From an uncultured Ruminococcus sp. (GTDB taxonomy: Bacteria > Bacillota > Clostridia > Oscillospirales > Acutalibacteraceae), in NCBI GenBank assembly GCA_910585865.1, contig CAJUGO010000002.1, forward strand, positions 1-64,000: DNA of 64,000 nt, read 5' to 3'. Below the pieces are notes generated by a model. The model was not told where the DNA came from. It was given only the letters and a program-made list of their open reading frames with translations, and did not search any database. Numbering within the stretch: position 1 is the stretch's first letter; every line of letters begins with the position of its first letter. This document shows positions 25,847 to 34,012 of the stretch, in pieces. Position numbers and translations under genes: made by a program.

Positions 25847-28285
25847 TCAACAAATTAATGCATTCATATCAGCATAAACCGTTATATCAGAAAACTCCTT
25901 GCTGCTGCCGAAATCTATGAGAAGTGCTGACAGCATACTGCGAAATTCTCTGTTATTTTTACATTTTACAATTAATTTATATCTGAATTTATTACTTACC
26001 TTAACAACCAAAGCCGGTGAAGGACCTAAAATTCTTAAAGGAAGATTTGGATATTTGCTTTTTGCAAGTGTAATAAATGACTGCAAAAAACTATTTGCCG
26101 CTTTTAGAGCGAGCTGTTGTTTTTCCCCCACAAACCCTATTAAACATATATCTGCAAACGGAGGATAAAGCATTGCTCTGCGCACTTCAATTTCTGCATT
26201 GTAAAAAGCAATATAGTCCTGATTTGCCGCCATTGAAATTATAAGATTATCAGGAGTATATGACTGAATAACAGCCATTCCTTTTGAAGTGCCCCGTCCG
26301 CTTCTTCCGACAACCTGAGTAAGCAAAGAAAATGAACGTTCATAACTTCTATAATCATCAGCATAAAGCATCTGATCCGTATTAAGAACGCCGACAAGCG
26401 TAACATTAGGAAAATTGAGCCCTTTTGCAACCATCTGCGTCCCTACAAGAATGTCATATTTACCGCCAGCAAAATCAGATATCATTTTTTCGTATGACAA
26501 CTTTGATGATGTTGCATCTGTATCCATTCGCAAAACTCTTGCATCAGGAAAAATCTCTGCTATATCACTTTCGGCTTTCTGAGTACCTGCTCCTCCAAAT
26601 CGCAAAGCCTTGCTGTGACAGGTTGGGCACTCTTCAGAATACGCAACCGAGTACCCGCAATAATGACACATCAGTCTGTGATTTGCCCGATGATAAGTAA
26701 GCGAAATTGAGCAATTAGGGCAGACTACAGGCTCGCCGCACATACGGCAGGTAACAAAAGTATTGTATCCTCTTCTGTTAAGCAAAAGAATTGACTGTTT
26801 ACCATCCTCGAGATTTCTGCTGAGATTTTCAAGCAATACCTGTGAAAACCCTGTTGCATTTCCGTTTTGGAGTTCAGCATTCATATCAGCTGTTACGACA
26901 TCTGGCAGTTTTGCCGTCCCGTATCTTGAAGAAAGCACATTAAATGAATAATGCTTATTTTTAGCGTAATAAAAGGTTTCCACACTTGGTGTTGCTGAAC
27001 TGAGCAACAAAAGTGCATTATTAATCCGGCACCTGAATTTTGCTATTTCTCTGGCATGATAACGGGGTGTGCTTTCAGACTTATAGCTGTATTCCTGTTC
27101 CTCATCCATGATAATGAGTCCTATTTTCTCAAAGGGAGCAAAAACTGCACTTCGTGTGCCGATAACAATTTTTGCCAGACCTCTTTTTACCCGTTTATAT
27201 TCATCAAGCCGTTCTCCAAGTGAAAGAGCGCTGTGAAAAACAGCAATTTTATCGCCAAAACGCTTTGAAAAAAGCGAAATAAACTGGGGTGTGAGCGAGA
27301 TTTCAGGTACCATTACTATGATTCCCCTGTCTTCTGCAATTACCCTCTCTATTAATTTTATAAATACACTTGTTTTGCCTGAACCCGTAACGCCAAAAAG
27401 CAAGCTTGTATGCGGTTTATCATCACAATACTCATCGTAAAGATTATCACATGCTTTTTGCTGTTCGTCAGATAAAATAATAGGTTCCGCACTGCTGTCC
27501 TCTGAACGTTTGTCTATTCTGAAAACTTCTTCGTCATACAAATAGACAAGACCTTTTTTATGCAAATTATCAATAACTGCTGAAGAAACACCAGTAAAGT
27601 AACAAATTTCTTTAACTGATGTACCTCCGGTCATTTTAAGAAGATCCAAAACCTTGTGCTGTTTATCTGTAAGCTTAACTATATTATTAGCTGTTTCAGT
27701 TGGTGCAACCATTTTCATAACAGCATCAGAAACTCTTCGAAAAGCTTCATCAGATTTATAAAGCAACCCTATAGCCGTCATTTCATCAAGCAATTTTGTA
27801 TCAGATAATCCAAAATCTGACATAATTTTGTCCGATTTAACTGCTCTATGCTTTAATAAAAGATAATTGAAAATCCGCTGCTGTTCATCATTCAGTGATA
27901 CTTCATCAAAAGAAGCATCCCTTTTGATTCCGTAGAGAGTGTTAATCCTGTAATTAATTCCCGTCGGAAGCATTGTCTTTACAGCATCATAATACGTGCA
28001 GAAATAATGCTCTTTCATAAACTGAACTGTTTTTATCATTTCATCTGATAAAACAGGTTCATCATCAAGAACACTTAAAATACTCTTTAAATTTTTGCAG
28101 TCAGTAAGGTCAACTGAAAAAACTATGCCCTGCCGTTTTCTGTTTCCTCTGCCGAACGGCACTATAACTCTTTTTCCAGGGATAACTTTGTCAGATAAAT
28201 CTCGGGGTACAATATAGTCAAATATTTTATCAAAAGTATAAGTTGTATTCTCTACTGCAATTTTTGCAATTAAATCAGAGCTCAT
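25847..28285 (-). CDS. priA: primosomal replication-restart helicase PriA
   Basis: An 812-residue superfamily 2 helicase that reloads DnaB at stalled forks. It has an N-terminal DNA-binding domain, Walker A GVTGSGKTSVF, Walker B DEEQ, and paired zinc knuckles (CRMCGEPVVCPNC and CHYCGYS...CPTC) in the helicase core. Its start overlaps the end of rpoZ by 11 bases. In Bacillus subtilis coaBC lies between rpoZ and priA; that gene is missing here. Confidence 0.97.
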   Translation of the reverse strand: MSSDLIAKIAVENTTYTFDKIFDYIVPRDLSDKVIPGKRVIVPFGRGNRKRQGIVFSVDLTDCKNLKSILSVLDDEPVLSDEMIKTVQFMKEHYFCTYYDAVKTMLPTGINYRINTLYGIKRDASFDEVSLNDEQQRIFNYLLLKHRAVKSDKIMSDFGLSDTKLLDEMTAIGLLYKSDEAFRRVSDAVMKMVAPTETANNIVKLTDKQHKVLDLLKMTGGTSVKEICYFTGVSSAVIDNLHKKGLVYLYDEEVFRIDKRSEDSSAEPIILSDEQQKACDNLYDEYCDDKPHTSLLFGVTGSGKTSVFIKLIERVIAEDRGIIVMVPEISLTPQFISLFSKRFGDKIAVFHSALSLGERLDEYKRVKRGLAKIVIGTRSAVFAPFEKIGLIIMDEEQEYSYKSESTPRYHAREIAKFRCRINNALLLLSSATPSVETFYYAKNKHYSFNVLSSRYGTAKLPDVVTADMNAELQNGNATGFSQVLLENLSRNLEDGKQSILLLNRRGYNTFVTCRMCGEPVVCPNCSISLTYHRANHRLMCHYCGYSVAYSEECPTCHSKALRFGGAGTQKAESDIAEIFPDARVLRMDTDATSSKLSYEKMISDFAGGKYDILVGTQMVAKGLNFPNVTLVGVLNTDQMLYADDYRSYERSFSLLTQVVGRSGRGTSKGMAVIQSYTPDNLIISMAANQDYIAFYNAEIEVRRAMLYPPFADICLIGFVGEKQQLALKAANSFLQSFITLAKSKYPNLPLRILGPSPALVVKVSNKFRYKLIVKCKNNREFRSMLSALLIDFGSSKEFSDITVYADMNALIC

Positions 28286-28481
28286 CTTCGTCAGGCTCTA
28301 AAATGTTAATTTCGTGATTTTTAATTTCATTAATTGCAAGTAATACAGGCTTATCCTCAGTTACTACACCATCGTCCTCAAATGTCTGAGTAATTTGTCT
28401 TGCTCTTTTAGATACACCTACTACAAGTGCATATTTACTTTGTTTGCCTTCAAATAATTCATCAACATTTACTCTGTGCAT
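28275..28481 (-). CDS. rpoZ: RNA polymerase omega subunit
   Basis: A 68-residue protein with the omega core (YALVVGVSKRARQI). It helps assemble RNA polymerase. It lies between gmk and priA and overlaps priA by 11 bases. About 100 bases separate it from gmk, the largest gap in this part of the cluster. Confidence 0.92.
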   Translation of the reverse strand: MHRVNVDELFEGKQSKYALVVGVSKRARQITQTFEDDGVVTEDKPVLLAINEIKNHEINILEPDEDEL

Positions 28482-28583
28482 AATAATTCTCCTTATATTC
28501 TGTATTATTTATATTTAACATAATTATAAACAAATTATCGGCTTAATCTCCATATTATAATCATTTAGCCGTCAAATTCATTA

Positions 28584-29159
28584 CTAATTGTCCGCTAATT
28601 CATTGTGAAGTATAGTAAGTATTTCATTAACAGCCGTATCAAGATCATCATTAACAACATTGTATTTATATTTGTCCTTAAATCCAATCTCATGCCGGGC
28701 CTCAGAAAGTCTTTGCATTATCGTATCTTCATTTTCTGTTCCTCTGCGTCTTAAACGGCGTTCAAGCGATTCTATCGACGGCGGAAGCACAAAAACACTT
28801 AATATATCAGGGTATTTCTCCATTATTTGGAGCCCCCCCTGAACTTCTATTTCAAGAAACACATTATACCCTTCATTTAATAAATCTTCCACCTGCTGTT
28901 TTGGTGTTCCGTAATAGTTACCGCAGTATTCAGCATATTCAAGATAACCGTCGTTATTGATTAAATCAATAAACTGTTCCTTTGTAACAAAATTATAATG
29001 CACTCCGTCAATTTCACCTTTTCTGGGTGTACGTGTTGTATTAGAAACTGAAAGACGTATCGTATTATCCTTTTTCAGAAGTTCGGACATTATAGTACCT
29101 TTTCCCACTCCTGACGAACCGCTGTACAAAACAAGAATACCCTTTTTTTTGTCACTCAT
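28584..29159 (-). CDS. gmk: guanylate kinase
   Basis: A 191-residue enzyme converting GMP to GDP. The P-loop GSSGVGKGTI, TTRTPRKGE and the substrate loop around YCGNYYGTP are present. The frame is open to 29282, but that extension lies across remA; the ATG at 29159 with GAGG 9 bases upstream is preferred and overlaps the remA end by 8 bases. Confidence 0.95.
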   Translation of the reverse strand: MSDKKKGILVLYSGSSGVGKGTIMSELLKKDNTIRLSVSNTTRTPRKGEIDGVHYNFVTKEQFIDLINNDGYLEYAEYCGNYYGTPKQQVEDLLNEGYNVFLEIEVQGGLQIMEKYPDILSVFVLPPSIESLERRLRRRGTENEDTIMQRLSEARHEIGFKDKYKYNVVNDDLDTAVNEILTILHNELADN

Positions 29160-29406
29160 CCTTTTGTTCCTCGCTTTCATCCGTTCTGTTCTGTATTGTC
29201 TCACATGAAATTGCAGAAAGCACAACATGATTATCTTCAGTAATAATAACAGCCTTACACTTACGTCCGCAGGTTGCATCAATCAACAAACTGTTCGCCT
29301 TAGCTTCCTGAACAATTCTCTTTACCGGTGCCGAATCAGGAGCGACAACAGCGATTAGTTTATCTGAACTGACAAGATTTCCAAATCCAATATTAATAAG
29401 CTTCAT
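29152..29406 (-). CDS. remA: RemA family matrix regulator (DUF370)
   Basis: An 84-residue protein with the conserved start MKLINIGFGN and the central IDATCGRKCKAVI segment. In Bacillus subtilis RemA is a DNA-binding activator of biofilm matrix genes; the role here is inferred. It follows the yicC-like gene by 9 bases and overlaps gmk, the standard order. Confidence 0.92.
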   Translation of the reverse strand: MKLINIGFGNLVSSDKLIAVVAPDSAPVKRIVQEAKANSLLIDATCGRKCKAVIITEDNHVVLSAISCETIQNRTDESEEQKDE

Positions 29407-29415
29407 TGTACCACC

Positions 29416-30300
29416 TTATTCAATATTTTGTACCTGTTCACGAATTTTCTCAATCTCACTCTTAATATCTACAACTTTATGGGCAAGAATTGCATCCTGA
29501 ACCTTTGAACCAATTGTATTTGCTTCTCTATTCATTTCCTGAATAATAAAATCGATTTTTCTTCCTACAGGTTCATCGTAATCCAAAAATACCTTAAGCT
29601 GTTCAAAATGACTCCTTAAGCGAACCGTTTCCTCTGCAACAGCAACCTTATCAGCAAAAACAGCTACTTCAGTAAGAATACGCTGCTCATCAATATTTAC
29701 ATCATTATCAGACAGCGTCTGTTTTATTTTCTCAATAAGCCGCATCTCGTATTCAGCAACAGTCTTTGGAGAACGCTCTTCTATTTCTTCAACAATAGAA
29801 AGGATAGTGGCGGCACGGTTCAAAATATCTGTCCTCATCTTCCGGCCTTCTGTTTCACGCATTGTTACAAATGAATTTAATGCAGTTTCAGCGGCCTGCA
29901 AAACATCAGCAGTAATTTTTTCCTCATCTTCAGCAGGTTTATGTACGCTAAATATATCAGAAAATCTTGCAAATGAAACAACGCTTAAATCATTTTCTAT
30001 ACCATATGTATCACTTATTTCCTTAAAAGCATTAATATATCCCGATACAAGCTGATGATTTACAGTTACGTCTACAGGAACTTCATCTGATGCACCAATA
30101 GAAACAAACATGTCAATCTTTCCTCTTGAAACCCTTGAATTAACAAAATTTTTAAGTTTATCATCCAAAAATCCGTAGCTTCTGGGAGTTCTGCAAGAAA
30201 ATTCAAAATAGCGATGGTTTACACTCTTAATCTCAACAGTGATTTCACGACCGTTAATAACGGTTTCACATCTGCCGAAACCGGTCATAGACCTTATCAT
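29416..30300 (-). CDS. YicC/YloC family endoribonuclease
   Basis: A 294-residue protein beginning MIRSMTGFGR, the family signature, with a DUF1732 C-terminal domain (EMNREANTIGSK and the terminal helix). YicC proteins are reported endoribonucleases. The frame runs 6 codons further upstream to a TTG; the ATG at 30300 behind AAAGGAAG is the better start. It is the first gene of the long minus-strand cluster. Confidence 0.92.
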   Translation of the reverse strand: MIRSMTGFGRCETVINGREITVEIKSVNHRYFEFSCRTPRSYGFLDDKLKNFVNSRVSRGKIDMFVSIGASDEVPVDVTVNHQLVSGYINAFKEISDTYGIENDLSVVSFARFSDIFSVHKPAEDEEKITADVLQAAETALNSFVTMRETEGRKMRTDILNRAATILSIVEEIEERSPKTVAEYEMRLIEKIKQTLSDNDVNIDEQRILTEVAVFADKVAVAEETVRLRSHFEQLKVFLDYDEPVGRKIDFIIQEMNREANTIGSKVQDAILAHKVVDIKSEIEKIREQVQNIE

Positions 30301-30471
30301 TTTACTACTTCCTTTCAAAACAACTATATAAATCTAATTATAACTTGTTTATTAATATAATAATTAATCTGTATTTTCTAGCATTTTTATAAAAAAATAT
30401 TTATACAGACATAAAATAAGCCGAATATGCAATACAGCTATTATAACACTATCAGGAAAATTTTACAACAG

Positions 30472-30500
30472 AGTTGTTACAAAACTGTAACAACTTTTTG
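30472..30500 (+). promoter_or_regulatory. Palindromic element just upstream of the yebC promoter
   Basis: AGTTGTTACA (30472-30481) and TGTAACAACT (30486-30495) form a perfect 10-bp inverted repeat with a 4-base loop, followed by five Ts. It looks like a terminator, but no plus-strand gene precedes it, and it ends 8 bases before the yebC -35 box, so an operator is equally possible. Confidence 0.45.
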
Positions 30501-30502
30501 TG

Positions 30503-30532
30503 TTTACATAATAATAGTCCTTGTGATATACT
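30503..30532 (+). promoter_or_regulatory. Promoter of yebC
   Basis: TTTACA (30503-30508) and TATACT (30527-30532) are separated by 18 bases, giving a transcription start about 33 bases before the yebC ATG. Confidence 0.7.
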
Positions 30533-30571
30533 TAAAAAGATATATTTACTTTATTAAAAAGGAATGATTTT

Positions 30572-31303
30572 ATGTCAGGACATAACAAATGGAGTACTAT
30601 TAAACAGAAAAAAGGCAAAAATGATGCTGCCAGAGCTAAAGTTTTTACTAAAATAGGAAGAGAACTTATTGTTGCCATTAAAGAGGGCGGCAGTGCTGAT
30701 CCTTCTGTAAACTCAAAGCTTAAGGACTGTATTGCAAAGGCTAAAGCTGCAAATGTTCCTAACGACAATATTGAGCGTATTATCAAAAAGGCTTCCAGTG
30801 AAGGCGATTCAACAAATTATGAAGCTGTTACATATGAAGGATACGGACCAAACGGCGTTGCAGTAATTGTTGAAGCTCTTACTGACAACAGAAACAGAAC
30901 AGCAGGCGAAGTAAGACATTACTTTGACAAGTTTGGCGGCAATATGGGTACACAGGGCTGTGTAAGCTTCATGTTCTCAAAAATGGGTGTTCTCATTATT
31001 GAACGCGAAGAACTTGAAAAAGATGAAGATACTGTTATGAGCGATGCACTTGAATGCGGTGCGTCTGATTTTGAAGCTGATGATGATATATTTACAGTTT
31101 ACACAGAACCCGAAGATTTCGGTACAGTAAGAGACGAGCTTGAAAAGCTTGGCTATTCATTCGTATCAGCTGAAATTGAGATGGTTCCCAGTACGTATAC
31201 CAAGCTTGAAGATGAAGATACTGCTGTAAAAATGCAGAAAATGCTGGATATGTTTGAAGACAATGATGATATCCAGAATGTATGGCATAACTGGGAAATG
31301 TAA
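30572..31303 (+). CDS. yebC: YebC/TACO1 family regulator
   Basis: A 243-residue cytoplasmic protein with the family start MSGHNKWSTIK and RTAGEVRHYFDKFGGNMG. YebC proteins were annotated as DNA-binding regulators (PmpR) and are now also linked to translation of proline-rich stretches. It is divergent from the yicC-like gene, has its own promoter and ends in a strong terminator. Confidence 0.95.
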   Translation: MSGHNKWSTIKQKKGKNDAARAKVFTKIGRELIVAIKEGGSADPSVNSKLKDCIAKAKAANVPNDNIERIIKKASSEGDSTNYEAVTYEGYGPNGVAVIVEALTDNRNRTAGEVRHYFDKFGGNMGTQGCVSFMFSKMGVLIIEREELEKDEDTVMSDALECGASDFEADDDIFTVYTEPEDFGTVRDELEKLGYSFVSAEIEMVPSTYTKLEDEDTAVKMQKMLDMFEDNDDIQNVWHNWEM

Positions 31304-31338
31304 CTTTCAATTGAGTTGATTACAAAAAATTTAACTTT

Positions 31339-31376
31339 AAAGTGCAGCAGCTGTAAATAGTTGCTGCACTTTTTAT
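31339..31376 (+). terminator. Terminator of yebC
   Basis: AAAGTGCAGCA (31339-31349) pairs with TGCTGCACTTT (31362-31372), followed by a T-rich tail. Confidence 0.9.
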
Positions 31377-31625
31377 AATCGGCATTATAAAGTGATGCAT
31401 AGATAATTTGTTATTTAGAAAACAATCAGAGTAATATAACTGGAACAAATTCAATTACAGAAAAACATGAGGTTGTAATTATTATCCTTGAATGGTAATA
31501 TGGTAATAAGGAAGGAGATGCGTATTTTGGAAAGAAGATATATTATTGCTCAGTAGTCTGAGCTTAATTATATGTAAAAAATAAGCTCAGATGAATCCTA
31601 AAAAAGTAATATTAGGAGGATTATT
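31377..31625. other. Upstream region of the accessory block
   Basis: About 250 bases without a convincing gene. A 9-bp inverted repeat, CTGAGCTTA (31558-31566) with TAAGCTCAG (31582-31590), lies about 35 bases before the next start codon, and AGGAGG precedes that start. A strong AAGGAAGGAG is followed only by a codon run of 9-12 residues ending at 31554. Confidence 0.5.
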
Positions 31626-31925
31626 ATGAGCTATTTACGAGCAGAAGAGATTCTGCCAAAAGAAATACTTGAAATTATTCAGCAATATGTGAGCGGAAGA
31701 ACTATATATATTCCAAGTAAAGGGAAACAGGTTTGGGGTAGCCAAACTGATACGAAACAGATTCTTAAAGTGAGAAATCAGGAAATATACCAAAAACATA
31801 AAAATGGTATACCTGTAAAAATTCTGGCAGAAGAATATTCGTTATCAGACAAAAGCATCCAAAGAATTATCAGAAGTTTTAAATCATCTGATTTATCTAA
31901 AGCAACAGAGTCAGATGATTTATAA
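31626..31925 (+). CDS. CD3324 family protein
   Basis: A 99-residue protein with the start MSYLRAEEILPKE and the segment QQYVSGRTIYIPSKGKQVWG, then a C-terminal helix-turn-helix-like part (ILAEEYSLSDKSIQRIIRS). This matches the small CD3324-type family of Clostridia, whose role is unknown but may include DNA binding. AGGAGG precedes the ATG. It overlaps the DUF1062 gene by 11 bases. Confidence 0.8.
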   Translation: MSYLRAEEILPKEILEIIQQYVSGRTIYIPSKGKQVWGSQTDTKQILKVRNQEIYQKHKNGIPVKILAEEYSLSDKSIQRIIRSFKSSDLSKATESDDL

Positions 31926-32211
31926 TACAGTTAAAGTCTTTCGCCGTTGCGGAGGCTGCGGAAAAAAACAAGAGTTTATCAACACAGGAAAGTTCAGAGT
32001 TAATGCGAATGGAAACTGTGTAGATGTTTGGTTAATTTACAGATGTGCAAAATGTAAACATTCCTGGAATCTTACGATATATAAGCGAAAAAAACCTGCA
32101 AAAATTCCAATGGACGAATATTTGCAATTTCTGAATAATGATTTGGATCTTGCATATAAATATGGAAACAATATTCAATTTCTGAAAAGAAACAATGCTG
32201 ATTTTAAGTAG
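31915..32211 (+). CDS. DUF1062 protein, shortened
   Basis: A 98-residue protein with two CxxC pairs (CGGC and CAKC) forming a likely zinc ribbon, then HSWNLTIYKR and LDLAYKYG. It resembles the N-terminal half of DUF1062 proteins, which I recall as nearly twice this length; no continuation of the family is seen after the stop at 32211. It is either a short variant or a truncated gene. It overlaps the CD3324-type gene. Confidence 0.7.
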   Translation: MIYNTVKVFRRCGGCGKKQEFINTGKFRVNANGNCVDVWLIYRCAKCKHSWNLTIYKRKKPAKIPMDEYLQFLNNDLDLAYKYGNNIQFLKRNNADFK

Positions 32212-32267
32212 GATAAAAACCAACGGTAACGTTTGGCTTATTTTCAATATGGAATCGGGTGAAAAAA

Positions 32268-32720
32268 ATGAGTCAATATAAGTTTGTTAATTTGCTGGAT
32301 AAACCTGAATTGATGAATTCGGCCGCAGAATGGTTTTACAACAAATGGGGTGTACCCAAAGAAGCCTATCAGGAGTGCATGGAAAACTATTTGAACGGAA
32401 CAACATGCTATGGATGGTATCTATGCCTTTATAATGAAAAAATTATTGCCGGCTTGGGCGTTATTGAGAATGATTTTCATGACAGAAAAGATCTTGCACC
32501 CAATGTTTGTGCCGTATATACGGAAGAAGCACACAGAAACCAAGGAATTGCAGGACGATTGCTGGATATAGTTGTGAAAGACATGAAAAATAAAGGAATA
32601 ACACCAATTTATCTGGTTACAGACCATACTTCTTTTTATGAACGATATGGTTGGGAATTTCTATGCATGGTTCAGGGAGATAATGAACCAGAACTCACCA
32701 GAATGTATATTCATAGATAA
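32268..32720 (+). CDS. GNAT family N-acetyltransferase
   Basis: A 150-residue acetyltransferase with the acetyl-CoA loop RNQGIAGRLL and the core strand ICAGLGVIEND-like segment (IIAGLGVIEND). The C-terminal YERYGWEF is typical of GNAT enzymes. I take the ATG at 32268 behind GGGTG; a GTG three codons upstream is an alternative. Substrate unknown. Confidence 0.88.
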   Translation: MSQYKFVNLLDKPELMNSAAEWFYNKWGVPKEAYQECMENYLNGTTCYGWYLCLYNEKIIAGLGVIENDFHDRKDLAPNVCAVYTEEAHRNQGIAGRLLDIVVKDMKNKGITPIYLVTDHTSFYERYGWEFLCMVQGDNEPELTRMYIHR

Positions 32721-32820
32721 ATTTATATTTTATCTTACAAGAAACACATTAAATATGCTTTTTATCTGCATGTCTATATTTCTAAAACATATTAGATATT
32801 TTGTATTTAAAACTTTATGT

Positions 32821-32870
32821 ATTGCCCTTGTTTTTGCTGTTATAAGCCAAAACAAGGGCAATATTATTTG
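32821..32870 (+). terminator. Terminator after the GNAT gene
   Basis: ATTGCCCTTGTTTT (32821-32834) pairs perfectly with AAAACAAGGGCAAT (32849-32862). The T-run is short, but the 14-bp stem closes the CD3324-DUF1062-GNAT unit. Confidence 0.7.
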
Positions 32871-32977
32871 ACAGGAACGCCAATAAAAGATAACATCGCC
32901 CATCATGCGATCTTCGTCAGTTCCGTACATATTTTGACTTGATGATTATTTACTGTATTATAAAAGCCAAAAATATA

Positions 32978-33023
32978 TTGACACAATGTCAGAATTAAGT
33001 TATAGTATATTTACACAATGTCA
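32978..33023 (+). promoter_or_regulatory. Promoter with twin TetR operators
   Basis: TTGACA (32978-32983), 17 bases, then TATAGT (33001-33006). A 13-bp palindrome, TGACACAATGTCA (32979-32991), covers the -35 box. A near copy, TTACACAATGTCA (33011-33023), covers the start of transcription. The copies are 32 bases apart, three helical turns. The regulator gene follows, so autorepression is likely. Confidence 0.8.
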
Positions 33024-33051
33024 GAATAACATATGGAATGGGGTTGCATTT

Positions 33052-33681
33052 ATGCCAAAAGGTTCACCGGAACTGACAGAGAAACGAAAAAATGAAATTT
33101 TGGACGCCTGTGAGAAAATATACCGAGAGCAAGGCTTTTATGGTGTAAACATTAAGAAAATCAGCACAGAAATCAGCCTTACAAGATCATCAATCTACAA
33201 TTATTTTGAAACAAAGGAAGAAATTCTGTTAGGCTTGCTGGCCAGAGAATATGATAGCTGGTGCGAAGACCTTGAGGAATTAATTGACTCGGCAGAAAAG
33301 TTAAACAATGCCATGCTTGCATCGCAAATAGCATATACACTGGAGAAAAAAGAAATTCTTTTACGGATTCTTAACATGAATCTTTATGAAATTGAACAAA
33401 ACAGCCGCATAAAAAGACTGGCCGAATTTAAAAAAAAGTATTTAAGATCAATATCCGCATTAACCGGAATATTACACTCCTTTAAATCAGACATAGAAGA
33501 TTTGGAATGTGTAGAATTTTGCGAAACATTTTCATCGTTTTTATTTGGTGTATATCCGTTTGCTTTTCACACAGAAAAACAAAAAGAGGCGATGAAGCTT
33601 GCAGGTATCAATTTTAGAGAACCAACAATTTATCAAATGGTTTACCAATGCCTTTTAAGGCTGATTCCTGATAAACATTAA
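33052..33681 (+). CDS. TetR/AcrR family transcriptional regulator
   Basis: A 209-residue one-component repressor. The N-terminal helix-turn-helix (EILDACEKIYREQGFYGVN ... TRSSIYNYFETKEEIL) is typical, followed by an all-helical ligand domain. The frame is open from 32986, but that part covers the promoter and both operators, so I start at the ATG at 33052. It precedes flavodoxin and CMD-cupin genes, which it probably controls together with itself. Ligand unknown. Confidence 0.9.
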   Translation: MPKGSPELTEKRKNEILDACEKIYREQGFYGVNIKKISTEISLTRSSIYNYFETKEEILLGLLAREYDSWCEDLEELIDSAEKLNNAMLASQIAYTLEKKEILLRILNMNLYEIEQNSRIKRLAEFKKKYLRSISALTGILHSFKSDIEDLECVEFCETFSSFLFGVYPFAFHTEKQKEAMKLAGINFREPTIYQMVYQCLLRLIPDKH

Positions 33682-33697
33682 TTAAGGAGGACAAATA

Positions 33698-34000
33698 AAT
33701 GACAATTCAGCAAGACCTGCTATCAGTGAAGATATGAGTGCTGTTTCAAATTACGATGTAGTATATCTTGGCTATCCAATCTGGTGGGGTACCGTTCCCC
33801 GTATTATTCAGACATTTTTAGAAAGCTGCGACTTGTCCAAAGCAACAGTTTACACTTTTTGCACTTCAGGCAGCAGCAGTATTAAACAGAGTATAAGTGA
33901 TTTGCAGGAACTGTATTCTGATATAAATATTGTCAGCGGAAAACGATTTAACGGAGCAACAGAATCAGATGTAAAGTACTGGCTTGACAGTCTCGAATAG
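33698..34000 (+). pseudogene. Flavodoxin gene with deleted N-terminal half
   Basis: The preserved part aligns by eye with the C-terminal half of the intact flavodoxin at 34798 (RPAISEDMSAVSNYD with RPAIANRVENMDEYD; YPIWWGTVPRIIQTFLE with FPIWWYVAPTIINSFLE). Its reading frame is open back to 33698, but the start region seems joined out of frame: AAGGAGG and an ATG at 33699 read only 12 codons in another frame. About 75 N-terminal residues, including the FMN phosphate loop, are missing. An internal ATG at 33734 could give an 88-residue fragment without function. Confidence 0.8.
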
Positions 34001-34012
34001 GAGTATAAAATT

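Noticed and set aside
31519..31554. 12-codon leader ORF before the CD3324-type gene
   Set aside because: The ribosome site lies too close to its ATG, and the codons show no regulatory pattern such as a run of one amino acid.
32986..33051. Longer start for the TetR gene
   Set aside because: The added codons overlap the promoter and both operators.
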